A stretch of DNA of 64,000 nt from Natronolimnobius baerhuensis (lineage in GTDB: Archaea; Halobacteriota; Halobacteria; Halobacteriales; Natrialbaceae). Both the position numbers and the translations under genes were made by a program. Below are positions 1-8,738 of this stretch, in pieces (the stretch's first letter is position 1; each line of letters starts with the position of its first letter). The notes beneath the pieces were generated by a model that was not told the origin of the DNA, made no database searches, and saw only the letters and a program-made list of their open reading frames with translations. The stretch covers positions 558,001 to 622,000 of the forward strand of contig NZ_MWPH01000002.1 in the NCBI RefSeq assembly GCF_002177135.1, in the 5' to 3' direction.

Positions 1-341
1 ACGTCGATCACGGCGCGCCAGTCCTCGGGGTCGTACTCGCTGACCGGTGCCTGTGCGCCGCCGATGCCGGCGTTGTTGAACGCAAAGTCGAGGCTGCCGT
101 ACTCGTCGACGGCGGTGTCAACCATCGCAGCGGCCGCGTCCGGATCGGTGACGTCCGTCTCGACGAACATCGCGTCGCCGCCCGCGTCGATGATCTCTGC
201 GACGACTTCCTCGCCGTCTTCGGCGTCGAGATCAGCGATGACAACGTTTGCGCCGCGATCTGCGAACGTCTGTGCAGTCGTTCGGCCGATTCCCGAGCCG
301 CCGCCAGTGACGACAGCAGTACCTGTGGTAAACGAGACCAT
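1..341 (-). CDS. SDR-family NAD(P)-dependent dehydrogenase, 3' end beyond window
   Basis: First 113 residues of a short-chain dehydrogenase/reductase; the remainder runs off the left edge. The ATG is at 341 on the complement. Residues 12-19 form the glycine-rich cofactor loop TGGGSGIG, D37 ends the second beta strand (an acidic residue there usually means NAD(H) rather than NADP(H)), and NNAG lies at 89-92. The catalytic Ser-Tyr-Lys residues would lie in the missing part. The substrate cannot be told; FabG-like ketoreductases and sugar or steroid dehydrogenases all share this layout. It is divergent from the sugar kinase at 474. Confidence 0.9.
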   Translation of the reverse strand, partial: MVSFTTGTAVVTGGGSGIGRTTAQTFADRGANVVIADLDAEDGEEVVAEIIDAGGDAMFVETDVTDPDAAAAMVDTAVDEYGSLDFAFNNAGIGGAQAPVSEYDPEDWRAVID

Positions 342-473
342 ACGCCTTCGACACCAGTGAGTGCAAAATAGTCTCGTGTCTGCTCGAGTGGGTGACACTC
401 ACGACCCTCGAGACGAGTGCCGACGACGCTCCCAGTCCACAACGTCTTATCGGCCGCCTGAGAAAGACCTGCC

Positions 474-1439
474 ATGAACGCCGACATCCTCGTCGCCGGG
501 GAGACACTCGTCGATTTCCTCCCCGAGCGACCCGGCCCGATTACCGACGTTTCGGGATTCGAACGACGCGCCGGCGGCGCGCCCGCGAACGTCGCCGTCG
601 CGCTCGCTCGCCTCGAGTGCACCCCGCTGTTCTGGACGCGTGTTGGTGATGACCCGTTCGGACGCTACCTCCGGGACACGCTCGCGGAGCGCGGACTTTC
701 CGACCGATTCGTCGAACTCGACCCGGCAGCGAAGACGACGCTCGCGTTCGTCACCCACGATGACACCGGCGACCGGAGCTTTTCGTTCTACCGTGAGGAT
801 ACCGCCGACACGCGCCTCGAGCCGGGGCAAATCGCCGATAGCGTGCTCGAGGACTGTGAGTGGGTCCACGCGGGCGGCGTCGCCCTCTCGAGTGGCCGCT
901 CGCGGGCGGCGACGCTCGACCTCCTCGAGCGTGCCACAGCAGCGGGGGTGACGACCTCGTTCGACCCGAACGCGCGCCCGGAACTGTGGCCCGACGAGGC
1001 GACGTTCCGGTCGGTCTGTCGCGACGCGCTCGCACACGCCGACGTACTGAAAGCGACCGGCGGCGAACTCGAGGCGCTCGGCTTTGCGGGCGAAACTGTC
1101 GCAGAGCGCGCTCGCGGGGCGCTCGAGGCCGGCCCGCACACGGTGCTTGCAACCCGCGGGAGTGCGGGCGCACTCGCTGTCACGGGCGAGGCTGCTCCGT
1201 GGTCAGGGCCACGAACCGCGACTCATCCGGGCTACGACGCCGACGTGGTCGATACGACCGGCGCGGGCGATGCCTTCGTCGGGGGCGCGATTGTTGCCCT
1301 CCACGAGGGACGCGGTCTCGAGGAGGCTATCGCGTTCGCTAACGCGGTCGGCGCGGCAGCGACGACGGCTCCCGGCGCAATGACGGCGCTGCCGGATCGA
1401 GAAACTGTTAGCTCGATTCGTGATGGCGATGTGATGTGA
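474..1439 (+). CDS. PfkB-family sugar kinase (fructokinase/ribokinase-like)
   Basis: A 321-residue carbohydrate kinase that would phosphorylate a sugar or nucleoside with ATP in the cytoplasm. The first PfkB signature (GGAPANVAVALARL) is at about 34-47. The ATP/anion-hole signature DTTGAGD is at 260-266, and D266 should be the catalytic base. Length is normal for the family. The ATG at 474 directly precedes the first beta strand (ILVAGE). The N-terminal pattern LVDFLP resembles bacterial fructokinases more than 2-keto-3-deoxygluconate kinases, but specificity is an inference. It stands alone between a divergent SDR gene and a winged-helix gene, so context does not name the substrate. Confidence 0.9.
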   Translation: MNADILVAGETLVDFLPERPGPITDVSGFERRAGGAPANVAVALARLECTPLFWTRVGDDPFGRYLRDTLAERGLSDRFVELDPAAKTTLAFVTHDDTGDRSFSFYREDTADTRLEPGQIADSVLEDCEWVHAGGVALSSGRSRAATLDLLERATAAGVTTSFDPNARPELWPDEATFRSVCRDALAHADVLKATGGELEALGFAGETVAERARGALEAGPHTVLATRGSAGALAVTGEAAPWSGPRTATHPGYDADVVDTTGAGDAFVGGAIVALHEGRGLEEAIAFANAVGAAATTAPGAMTALPDRETVSSIRDGDVM

Positions 1440-1580
1440 ATCGACGGCTCGAGGCGACTCAGGATATATTCCAAAATGCACAAACTCGTACAAAAGGGGC
1501 AGAGAGCTATCAACACTCGTGACTTCCAAATTATGTTGGGAGAAGATTTCTATCCACTTTCGTGATGGAACGAATATAGC

Positions 1581-1967
1581 ATGACGTCGGCTCAGATGCA
1601 TCCAGAGACCATTGACCGGACGTATAAACTCCTCTCCAACGCTTGCCGTCGACAGTTGCTGTACCTGCTTTTGGAATCGGAACAGTGGACCGTCGACACG
1701 CTCGCCCGTCGCCTGACTGCCTGGGAGCAAGAGACGCCAGCCCCAGCAGTCACCGAATCCGAGACGAAACAGGTGAAAGCAACGCTGGTCCACACTCATC
1801 TCCCACGACTTGCAGACCACGGCGCAATCGAGTACGACGCCGACCGCGAGGCGGTCGCACCAGGCTCTCGTTTCGATGAGGTTTGCTCGTTCGTCGACCG
1901 TGCTCGAGCAGTCGAACTGGGAGGCAGTACCTCGACACAGGCGTCCTCCGGCGAACTGACTAGTTGA
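1581..1967 (+). CDS. DUF7344-type winged-helix protein
   Basis: A 128-residue haloarchaeal helix-turn-helix protein. The SNACRRQLLYLL segment near residues 18-29 is the family hallmark (a 'leftover regulator' pattern also present in the protein at 47663), followed by a recognition-helix region and a wing ending in GAIEYD. Such proteins are thought to bind DNA; no target is visible. The C terminus (about 25 residues, Ser/Thr-rich) looks disordered. It is a single gene preceded by about 140 bp of AT-richer sequence. The DUF number comes from memory of the family and was not searched. Confidence 0.75.
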   Translation: MTSAQMHPETIDRTYKLLSNACRRQLLYLLLESEQWTVDTLARRLTAWEQETPAPAVTESETKQVKATLVHTHLPRLADHGAIEYDADREAVAPGSRFDEVCSFVDRARAVELGGSTSTQASSGELTS

Positions 1968-2069
1968 GTTGCACCCGCTGACCTCGAGTGACACCGCTGG
2001 CTGACGCTGCCGAGCGCTCGAATCGCCGGATGGCAATCCACTTGTGGCCGAGCGCTGTCACTCTTCGAT

Positions 2070-2510
2070 ATGTTCCACGAACAGCGACTAACCGTGCCGG
2101 AAACGCCTGCGGAGCTACGCGCGGAGTATCAGGATGATTTCGAGCGCGCGCTCGAGGACGCCGGTGCCAGCGACACCGATGCCAGCGACGCTGCGGCGGC
2201 CACCGATCTCGAGCGCGAGCGTCTCGACGCCGTGCTCGCGGGCGATGAACCCGAACTCTCACTCGAGGAGGCAGCCCAGATTCAGGCCCTGGCAGACGGT
2301 GCGCCTGATGCCGAGACACTCGTGACGATTGCCTGCGAACATCTCCTGTTGGGAATGACGACGGCAGTCCTCGATGTCGACGCCCTCGAGAGTGAACTCG
2401 CCATCGAGATGGATGCAAAGGAGATTCAACAGAAGATCGAACAGCGCGCGCCGATGTCGTTCGACGAGTACGTCCACATCCAGCACGCAATCGTGGCTAA
2501 CACGCCGTAG
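2070..2510 (+). CDS. Uncharacterised haloarchaeal protein (possibly DUF5791)
   Basis: A 146-residue acidic, mostly helical protein with no transmembrane segment or catalytic motif that I recognise. It opens MFHEQRLTVPETPAELRAEY, a start I associate with a conserved haloarchaeal family of unknown function. Codon use (GC-rich third positions, many CTCGAG Leu-Glu pairs) matches neighbouring genes and supports a real gene. A low-complexity Asp/Ala/Ser stretch lies at about residues 30-50. It is monocistronic, and downstream lies a palindromic noncoding element. Confidence 0.7.
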   Translation: MFHEQRLTVPETPAELRAEYQDDFERALEDAGASDTDASDAAAATDLERERLDAVLAGDEPELSLEEAAQIQALADGAPDAETLVTIACEHLLLGMTTAVLDVDALESELAIEMDAKEIQQKIEQRAPMSFDEYVHIQHAIVANTP

Positions 2511-2557
2511 CTGTCCCAGCCGGTTCCGTTCGTCTCCACTCTTCGCTGTCGCCGACG

Positions 2558-2698
2558 CATACGGTTTACTGTAAGTCATTTCCGGTGCAACCGCGACCCG
2601 GCCGGCGGTTGCAACGGTGGACTCGCTGTACTCCTCCACCGAGACTCGTCTCACACGGTTCGACTCACCGCCGGTACATCGTTACAGCAATCCGTATC
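2558..2698. repeat. MITE-like imperfect palindromic element
   Basis: A 141-bp noncoding block bounded by imperfect inverted repeats. The left end ATACGGTTTACTGTAA (2559-2574) and the complement of the right end at 2682-2697 agree at 14 of 16 positions. Similarity appears to continue inward to about 28 bp at each side, reaching a shared CCGG. Inside, GCAACCGC and GCGGTTGC form an 8-bp hairpin around a CCGGCCGG-like core. No ORF of note covers it and no clear target duplication is seen. It could be a miniature transposon remnant or a structured RNA. Confidence 0.5.
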
Positions 2699-2754
2699 AC
2701 TCGCAGTACTGCCTCGAGCGGTGACGCTATTTGTCCGCCGCCGTGACTCGAGGC

Positions 2755-3645
2755 ATGGACATTGCAATTCTTGGCTGTGGGCACGTCGGCTGTGAGTTGG
2801 GTCGTCAACTTGCTGCACGCGGACACCGACCGATTGGGGTTCGACGCTCGGCGGACGGTCTCGAGCGGATCGAGGACGCCGGATTTGAGGCTGTACAAGC
2901 CGATATAACCGACCGCGCCGACCTCGAGGCAGTCCCCGACGCTGACGCGCTCGTCTTCGCTGCAAGCAGCGGTGGACGGGACGCCGAGGCCGCCCGCGAG
3001 ATCTACGTTGACGGATTGAAAACGGCAATCGACGCGTTTGGCGAGCGCGAGACGACTCCCGAGCGTCTCATCTATACGTCTTCGACCGGCGTCTACGGCG
3101 ACCACGACGGCGACTGGGTCGACGAGGAAACGCCACTCGAGCCGACAACGGCGAAAACCGAGGTCCTCGCTGAAGCCGAACGCGTGGCCCTCGAGCGCCC
3201 AGCTGAATACGATTTCGAAGGCACGGTTGCCCGTTTTTCAGGACTCTACGGACCCGAACGATACCGCCTCGAGCGCTATCTCGAGGGGCCAGTCACGGAG
3301 GGCTATCTGAACATGGTGCACCGCGACGACGCCGCTGGCTCCGTCCGGTACCTGCTCACAGAGAATCTCGCCCGCGGCGAGGTCGTTCAGGTCGTCGATG
3401 ACGAACCGGTCTCGAAGTGGGCGTTTGCAGACTGGCTCGCAAGCGAGTGTGACCTGCCAGAGCCGCCAAAGCAGACCAAATCTGAGCGACTCGAGGCGGG
3501 TGAACTCTCCGAGGCGGCGCGTCGACGGATTCTGACGAGCAAGCGCTGTTCGAACGAGTACCTCCGGGATCTCGGCTACGAGTTTGCCTACCCGACGTAT
3601 CGCGAGGGGTATCGCGACGCACTCGAGGAATACTGCGACGGGTAA
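2755..3645 (+). CDS. NAD(P)-dependent epimerase/dehydratase-like (extended SDR)
   Basis: A 296-residue Rossmann protein. The ATG at 2755 starts directly on the first strand, with the cofactor loop GCGHVG at residues 7-12. The in-frame codon 24 bp upstream is less likely because it adds residues before the canonical strand. The segment YTSSTGVYGDHDG at about 104-116 and the following region resemble atypical extended SDRs of the YeeZ/WcaG kind acting on nucleotide sugars. The Tyr-x3-Lys pair is not cleanly conserved, so catalysis may differ. The C-terminal third is probably the substrate domain. It stands alone; no pathway partner adjoins it. Confidence 0.8.
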   Translation: MDIAILGCGHVGCELGRQLAARGHRPIGVRRSADGLERIEDAGFEAVQADITDRADLEAVPDADALVFAASSGGRDAEAAREIYVDGLKTAIDAFGERETTPERLIYTSSTGVYGDHDGDWVDEETPLEPTTAKTEVLAEAERVALERPAEYDFEGTVARFSGLYGPERYRLERYLEGPVTEGYLNMVHRDDAAGSVRYLLTENLARGEVVQVVDDEPVSKWAFADWLASECDLPEPPKQTKSERLEAGELSEAARRRILTSKRCSNEYLRDLGYEFAYPTYREGYRDALEEYCDG

Positions 3646-3725
3646 GCAATCGCAATCGGAACGAGACCGCTCCAGTTCGGGTAAAACGGGGGAACCTTCT
3701 TGGGTATTCACTTTGAGTGTCTGGT

Positions 3726-4919
3726 ATGAGCGACGGGGACGTGACGAGGAGCAGTGCGTTCACCGGGGGCGAAGCGGGGGCGTGGACGGGTCCTGTCACA
3801 GCGGTCGACGATCTCACCGAGACGCTGCAGTCACTCGACCCGCTGGTGTTATCGCTGCTGGTGCTTGGCGCTGTTGGCCTCGTATTGGGGCTCTGGTGGT
3901 TCGTTCGCTGGTTTCGCAGACCAGCCGGTGTACACTTTCGACGCGTCCTCGCAGACTACGACGAGGTGACGGTGTTGATGCATCCGAGTCCGGATCCGGA
4001 TGCAATGTCGTGTGCGATGGCCGTCGACGCAATCGCCGCCGACGTCGGTACCGAGACGACGCTCCAGTACGCTGGCGAGATCCGCCATCAGGAAAATCGC
4101 GCGTTTCGAACCGTCCTCGACCTCGAGATGGAACAGATCGAGTCGAGTTCGGAACTCGCGGCCGAGGCGACCGTCCTGGTCGACCACAACACCCCACGCG
4201 GCTTTACGGGTGCCCAGACTGTCGAACCGATTGCTGTCATCGACCACCACCCAGGAAACGGGACGGGAACGGAGTTTACCGACGTGCGCACGGAGTACGG
4301 CGCAGCGGCAACGATTTTCGTCGAGTACCTGAGTGATATCGGTTCGATGGCCGACGACAACGCCATCTCTCCAGAACTCGCAACCGGCCTGCTCTACGGC
4401 GTACAGTCGGATACGAATCAGCTCACGAACGGCTGCTCGAGGGCGGAATTCGACGCGTGTGCAGCCCTCTATGAGTGGATCGACGAGGACCTCCTTGATC
4501 GGATCGCCAACCCGCAGGTCAGTGACGACGTGCTCCAGATCAAAGCAACAGCGATCACGGAAAAGCGCGTCGAAGGTCCCTTTGCGATCTGTGATGTCGG
4601 TCCCGTCTCAAACACGGACGCGATTCCCCAGGCGGCGGACGAACTCATGCATCTGGAGGGCGTGACGGCAGTCGTCGTCTACGGCTCGAACGACGGCACG
4701 CTACACCTCTCTGGGCGCTCTCGAGATGATAGAGTCCATATGGGTGAGACGCTTCGCCACGCTGTCAGTGACATTCCGATGGCAAATGCCGGTGGCCACG
4801 CCCGAATGGGTGGCGGACAGGTCTCTATCGAACACATGCGCGGGATCGGTCCCTCCGATGGGATCGACAAAGCCGAGTTCGAAGACCGGCTCTTTTCGTC
4901 GCTGTCTGGCGAGCGCTGA
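3726..4919 (+). CDS. Membrane-anchored DHH/DHHA1 phosphoesterase
   Basis: A 397-residue phosphodiesterase of the DHH superfamily (RecJ, nanoRNase and c-di-AMP phosphodiesterase relatives). A single hydrophobic helix at about residues 39-62 anchors it to the membrane. Metal-binding motifs follow: H86-x3-D90-x-D92, D153 in LVDHN, and the signature DHH at 173-175. The C-terminal DHHA1 region contains the GGHARMGGG glycine motif. It probably hydrolyses short oligonucleotides or a cyclic dinucleotide; which one cannot be decided from sequence. Start: the ATG at 3726 is preferred to the GTG at 3717. Confidence 0.85.
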   Translation: MSDGDVTRSSAFTGGEAGAWTGPVTAVDDLTETLQSLDPLVLSLLVLGAVGLVLGLWWFVRWFRRPAGVHFRRVLADYDEVTVLMHPSPDPDAMSCAMAVDAIAADVGTETTLQYAGEIRHQENRAFRTVLDLEMEQIESSSELAAEATVLVDHNTPRGFTGAQTVEPIAVIDHHPGNGTGTEFTDVRTEYGAAATIFVEYLSDIGSMADDNAISPELATGLLYGVQSDTNQLTNGCSRAEFDACAALYEWIDEDLLDRIANPQVSDDVLQIKATAITEKRVEGPFAICDVGPVSNTDAIPQAADELMHLEGVTAVVVYGSNDGTLHLSGRSRDDRVHMGETLRHAVSDIPMANAGGHARMGGGQVSIEHMRGIGPSDGIDKAEFEDRLFSSLSGER

Positions 4920-5067
4920 TCGGGTTCCTCGGCGGGACGTTCGCGTACGGGTTGGACGATATCAGGTACAGCGACGCAAAATGATGCAGTGCTCGAGACT
5001 GCAGTATAGTTCGATTCGCCCTGCCCCGTGGGCGGCCGGTCTCGGTCTCAGCCTCGAGTTGCGTGTG

Positions 5068-5238
5068 TTATCGGATCTCTTTCCACTCGGCGTCACAGTC
5101 CGGACAGATCCGGACCGTTTTGATCGAGTCAGGGTCGTTTTCGGTCTTCAGTGGTTGGTCGCAGTCACCACAGACAAGTCGGTCGTAGGTGTCCTTATCG
5201 AGTTCGCCTTCGCGGAGTGCCTTCCGGACAGATCTCAT
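5068..5238 (-). CDS. HVO_0758-type small zinc-finger protein
   Basis: A 56-residue protein starting MRSVRKALREGELDKDTYDR, with two CxxC knuckles (CGDC at 23-26 and CPDC at 45-48) and the ending EWKEIR. The pattern matches the haloarchaeal HVO_0758-like family of single-domain zinc-ribbon proteins. Members are thought to act in regulation or protein-nucleic acid contact, but no target is known to me. The gene lies between two rightward genes on the opposite strand. Confidence 0.85.
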   Translation of the reverse strand: MRSVRKALREGELDKDTYDRLVCGDCDQPLKTENDPDSIKTVRICPDCDAEWKEIR

Positions 5239-5373
5239 GTTCACCCTGTAGGAAGGTAGGGGAGAAAAAGACCGGGGGCTTTCACCAGTGCCGTCTGGCA
5301 GGCGTTTGACGAATGGTGTACACTGCTCGCCGGAGTCGTGGCCGTTTTACCGGTTCAGCCGAACACACCACCG

Positions 5374-6582
5374 ATGGAGTACGTACAGGAGCGAATCGCG
5401 ACGCTCCACGATTTCGGCGGGCTGGGGACGGAATCGGGGGCCACTGACCTGGATACGGCCAATACCGCCGACGCCAGCGGCGGTGCGGCTCATTCGAGTC
5501 CCATCGCCGACACCGCCGTTATTGTTCCGATGACCGCGCGCGAACACCGCAACCCCGCCGCTGCGCGCGTCCTCTCAGAACTCGAGTCGCTCGAGCCTGC
5601 GCCGGCAGCCGTGTACGTCCCCGTTCGCGCCGATCCTGACGAAATCGAGCCGTTTCGCGAGTGGCTCACGTCGTTTTCGCTCCCGATTCGCGTCCTCTGG
5701 TGTAACGCGCCCACAGTGGACGCGCTGTTTGCACGCGCCGGTCTCGACGGGGACTTCGGGAAGGGCCGCGACGTCTGGCTTGCACTCGGGCCAGCGGCGG
5801 CGGCCGGTGAGTACGTCGTCGTTCACGATGCGGATGCGCGAAGTTACACCGTCGACCACGTTCATCGCCTCCTCGCGCCGCTTGCGATGGACGCCGGCTT
5901 CGAGTTCGCGAAGGGGTACTACGCCCGAATCGAAGACGACCGCCTCTACGGGCGACTCTTTCGACTGTTCTATGCACCCCTGCTTCGGGCGATTGCGAGC
6001 GAGCACGACGCGCAAATCCTCGAGTATCTGCAGTCGTTCCGATACGCGCTGGCCGGCGAGTTCGCGATGACCGCGGATCTCGCCACACAATTGCAAACGC
6101 CTCGAACCTGGGGACTCGAGGTCGGGACACTCGGTGATGCCTTCGAGCACGCCGGCTTTGCGGGCACTGCACAGGTCGACCTCGGCCGACACGTCCACGA
6201 TCACCGCGCGGTCGCCGGTGAGACCGGCCTCGAGGGAATGAGCCGCGAGGTCGGCGCAACTCTGTTTCGCGTACTCGAGGCTGGCGGTCTCGAGCCAGAC
6301 TACGAGACACTGCCAGAGCGCTATCGAGCCGCGGGTTCTGAGCTAATTGACCAGTACCAAGCCGACGCGGCGTTCAACGGCCTTGAGTACGACCCCGCAG
6401 GCGAACACGACCAACTCGAGCGCTATGCAGGCGCGATTTCTCCGCCCGGGGCGGACCGGCGACTGCCGCGCTGGGCGGACGCCTCGCTCGAGCCAGCAGC
6501 AGTCGTCGAGGCGGCCCAGCCCTGGACTGATGGGGCTGAGCCGACAGACGTGCCCCGCGTCGACTCGCGCGTCCGGAAGTGA
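5374..6582 (+). CDS. Family 2/81-like glycosyltransferase (GpgS-like)
   Basis: A 402-residue GT-A fold glycosyltransferase. After a variable N-terminal 45 residues, the first strand AVIVPMT leads into the nucleotide-binding region. The metal-binding D-x-D is seen as HDADAR, about 150 residues in. The general organisation resembles glucosyl-3-phosphoglycerate synthases, which would make a compatible solute precursor; this is inference, and other acceptors are possible. The ATG at 5374 (MEYVQERIA) is taken as start because the upstream in-frame codon adds a non-conserved leader. Confidence 0.7.
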   Translation: MEYVQERIATLHDFGGLGTESGATDLDTANTADASGGAAHSSPIADTAVIVPMTAREHRNPAAARVLSELESLEPAPAAVYVPVRADPDEIEPFREWLTSFSLPIRVLWCNAPTVDALFARAGLDGDFGKGRDVWLALGPAAAAGEYVVVHDADARSYTVDHVHRLLAPLAMDAGFEFAKGYYARIEDDRLYGRLFRLFYAPLLRAIASEHDAQILEYLQSFRYALAGEFAMTADLATQLQTPRTWGLEVGTLGDAFEHAGFAGTAQVDLGRHVHDHRAVAGETGLEGMSREVGATLFRVLEAGGLEPDYETLPERYRAAGSELIDQYQADAAFNGLEYDPAGEHDQLERYAGAISPPGADRRLPRWADASLEPAAVVEAAQPWTDGAEPTDVPRVDSRVRK

Positions 6583-6676
6583 CCGCGAGTGCTGGCGGCC
6601 GCTGGAACTGCAGCGCCCGCCGGTCACGACGGCACGAAGCTAAAGACTAATCCGGGAACCCCCCGTGTACCCGCGT

Positions 6677-7150
6677 ATGGATGCAACGGCCGACGAACTG
6701 GCGGGCGTCGTCGACCTCTTTGGCGGCCTGACGCGCGCCGAACTCGAGCGCGCACTGTCCGAAGCTGCCTACCGCGCCGACGGCCAGTCAGTCGATGGGG
6801 ACGCACTCGAGGTTGCTCTCGAGGAGGCACGCAGTTCGTTTGCCCTACTCGAGTACGACCGAGCGGACGGCGACCCCCTGCTGGTTGCCGGACCAACGGC
6901 GTTTCCGACCGTCCCCGCTCACGCCGAGGACGTGCCACACATCCTCGATGTCGAGCGCCGGCGTCTCGACCGCGACGCCCTCGGTGAGCAGGCACGCGTG
7001 GAGTTTCAGGATGCTGTCGACGACGCCGTCGCTGCGAGCGAGGACACGACCCGTCTCCACGACCTCCTCGACATCAGCTACGATATCGAAGCCTGGGCTC
7101 CGGTCGACCTTGCTGACGAACGCGACCGACTGGAAGCCGCCATCGAGTGA
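6677..7150 (+). CDS. Uncharacterised haloarchaeal protein (DUF7109-like)
   Basis: A 157-residue acidic, helical protein beginning MDATADELAGVVDLFGGLTR. The region up to about residue 60 looks like a helix-turn-helix or small helical bundle, but no catalytic residues are evident. It ends 7 bp before the Nudix gene at 7158, so the two are probably co-transcribed and may serve the same nucleotide clean-up role. A GTG 12 bp upstream is an alternative start. Confidence 0.7.
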   Translation: MDATADELAGVVDLFGGLTRAELERALSEAAYRADGQSVDGDALEVALEEARSSFALLEYDRADGDPLLVAGPTAFPTVPAHAEDVPHILDVERRRLDRDALGEQARVEFQDAVDDAVAASEDTTRLHDLLDISYDIEAWAPVDLADERDRLEAAIE

Positions 7151-7157
7151 GGCCACT

Positions 7158-7754
7158 ATGTCTCCCGCCCACCACACACTCACGCTCGAGCCGATTGCCG
7201 CCCACGAACCCCGAGAGATTGACGACCAGCCCGAGAATGCGGCCGTCCTCGCACCGATTATCGAGCGCGAAGATGGCGATTACCTGCTGTTTACCCGCCG
7301 AGCCGACCACCTCGGGAAACATCCCGGACAGATGAGCTTTCCCGGCGGCGGGGCCGAACCAATCGACGACTCGATTCTCGAGACTGCACTTCGAGAGTCG
7401 AACGAAGAAATCGGTCTCGGGCCGGACGAAGCCGAGATAGTCGGCCAACTCGACGATATTCGGACGGTGACTGAGTACGCCGTCACGCCGTTCGTTGCTC
7501 GCGTTCCCGACCGGGCGTACGAGCGCGACGGCGACGAAGTCGCAGAAATCGTTTTACTCCCGCTGTCAGGACTGCTCGACCCGGCCAACTACGAGTACGA
7601 ACGCCGTGAGCACCCCCACTACGGTGATATCGTCATCCACTACTTCCACGTCGACGGCTACACCGTCTGGGGCGCAACCGGCCGGATTCTGGTCCAACTG
7701 CTCGAGTTGGCGACCAAGTTCGAAGCCCCAGAACGGATTGATCGAACGCAATAA
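7158..7754 (+). CDS. Nudix hydrolase, CoA pyrophosphatase type
   Basis: A 198-residue Nudix enzyme. The Nudix box core RESNEEIGL is clear, and just before it come LLFTRRADHLGKHPGQ and SFPGG, the NuDL motif typical of coenzyme-A pyrophosphatases (CoA to 3',5'-ADP plus 4'-phosphopantetheine). One oddity is that the glutamate normally eight residues before the box arginine is an aspartate here. It lies 7 bp downstream of the helical protein gene and is probably in the same operon. CoA as substrate is inferred from the NuDL motif. Confidence 0.88.
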   Translation: MSPAHHTLTLEPIAAHEPREIDDQPENAAVLAPIIEREDGDYLLFTRRADHLGKHPGQMSFPGGGAEPIDDSILETALRESNEEIGLGPDEAEIVGQLDDIRTVTEYAVTPFVARVPDRAYERDGDEVAEIVLLPLSGLLDPANYEYERREHPHYGDIVIHYFHVDGYTVWGATGRILVQLLELATKFEAPERIDRTQ

Positions 7755-7800
7755 GGAGTGGGAACGGCAGCCTTTTGCGCGTCCCACTCACAGCAGAGCT

Positions 7801-7899
7801 ATGTCGCACGGACGTGAGGGCGCGTTTCGCGCCCGCCGTTATCGACCTGTCGCCGACGCCACTTTCGCTCGCATCGCGCGAGGTGACTCACAATGTTAA
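7801..7899 (+). CDS. Short Arg-rich upstream ORF coupled to next gene (candidate)
   Basis: A 32-codon ORF (starts MSHGREGAFRARRYRPV) whose TAA overlaps the start region of the next gene: the sequence ATGTTAA holds the next ATG at 7893 and this stop at 7897-7899. A weak TATA-like CTTTTG lies about 30 bp before its ATG, as expected for a leaderless transcript. It may be a translated leader rather than a functional peptide. A second ORF of the same design sits at 8739. Confidence 0.35.
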   Translation: MSHGREGAFRARRYRPVADATFARIARGDSQC

Positions 7900-8672
7900 C
7901 GACGAGTACCGTCGCACGGACCGGACTGGACGCAATCGCACTCAAACCAGCCGAATGTCCCGTCTCGCGGGCGCTCGACATCCCCGCTGAGACGATCACC
8001 ATCGACTACGAAGGCCGCGAGCATCTCCCTGACACGGACACGCTCGAGGCGCTTGTCGCCGACGCCGAGGTTCGACTGACGACGCCCGTCCGCGCGGACG
8101 GCTTCGACCCGCTCGGCGATAACTCGAGACTCGAGGCGCTGCCCGACGAGGTCAACCGCGTGCTTGTCGCTGGCCACCCAGCCTACCTAACCGACGAGGA
8201 GCGCCGTCGTGCCGTTGCACCGCGGCTCAGCGCTGCCCTCGAGGCCGAGCCAGGCGCGTGGGTCGGCACCGAAAGCGTCGAACGGATTGCGATGGCAACA
8301 GGGGCAACGCAGTTCGATCTGCTCACTGGTCGGACCCACAGTGAACTGCGCGCGTTGCGAACGGCCGGATTTGCCGGCGATATCGTGATGTACGCGCCGA
8401 CAGTGCTTACGGCGGATGAGGATGCACGTCTCGACGCGGTGGGTGCGTACGTTTCCCGGCGTCGCCCTGTCGCCGAGGCGTTGCCCGCAGACGCGCCGAC
8501 GGATTCGCGGGCAACCGGTCGCGTCCGCGAGGTGCTTCTGGATGCAGTCAGCGACTACGCACTCGTCGGGTCCGCCGAGGAGATTCGCCACCAGACGGAT
8601 GCACTTCGTGAGGCGGGCGCGACGACTATCGTCGGCCATCCGGCGCGGTCGCTCGAGCCGTTCGTGGAGTAA
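7893..8672 (+). CDS. Uncharacterised TIM-barrel-like haloarchaeal protein (DUF7388-like)
   Basis: A 259-residue protein that alternates predicted strands and helices, with a glycine-rich C-terminal GATTIVGHP that recalls flavin-dependent luciferase-like (F420/FMN) barrels ending GxTxxVxG. No cofactor contacts can be assigned with confidence. I associate it with a haloarchaea-only family of unknown function. Its start codon overlaps the stop of the 32-codon ORF upstream, suggesting translational coupling. Confidence 0.7.
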   Translation: MLTTSTVARTGLDAIALKPAECPVSRALDIPAETITIDYEGREHLPDTDTLEALVADAEVRLTTPVRADGFDPLGDNSRLEALPDEVNRVLVAGHPAYLTDEERRRAVAPRLSAALEAEPGAWVGTESVERIAMATGATQFDLLTGRTHSELRALRTAGFAGDIVMYAPTVLTADEDARLDAVGAYVSRRRPVAEALPADAPTDSRATGRVREVLLDAVSDYALVGSAEEIRHQTDALREAGATTIVGHPARSLEPFVE

Positions 8673-8705
8673 CCTGCGCTGTTTTTTCGACCCTGATCAG
8701 GCGAG

Positions 8706-8714
8706 CGTATAAGG
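8706..8714 (+). promoter_or_regulatory. TATA box for the 8739/8801 transcript
   Basis: GTATAAGG is centred about 30 bp before the ATG at 8739. That spacing predicts transcription starting at or next to 8739, so the short ORF would be read from a leaderless mRNA and the oxidoreductase at 8801 would be reached by coupling. Confidence 0.55.
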
Positions 8715-8738
8715 GACTCCGGCAGCCAGACAGACACA

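Noticed and set aside
447-1183. Long ORFs on the minus strand opposite the sugar kinase
   Set aside because: They are antisense shadows produced by GC-rich codons; their proteins are Arg-rich and show no domain, while the + strand has clear PfkB motifs.
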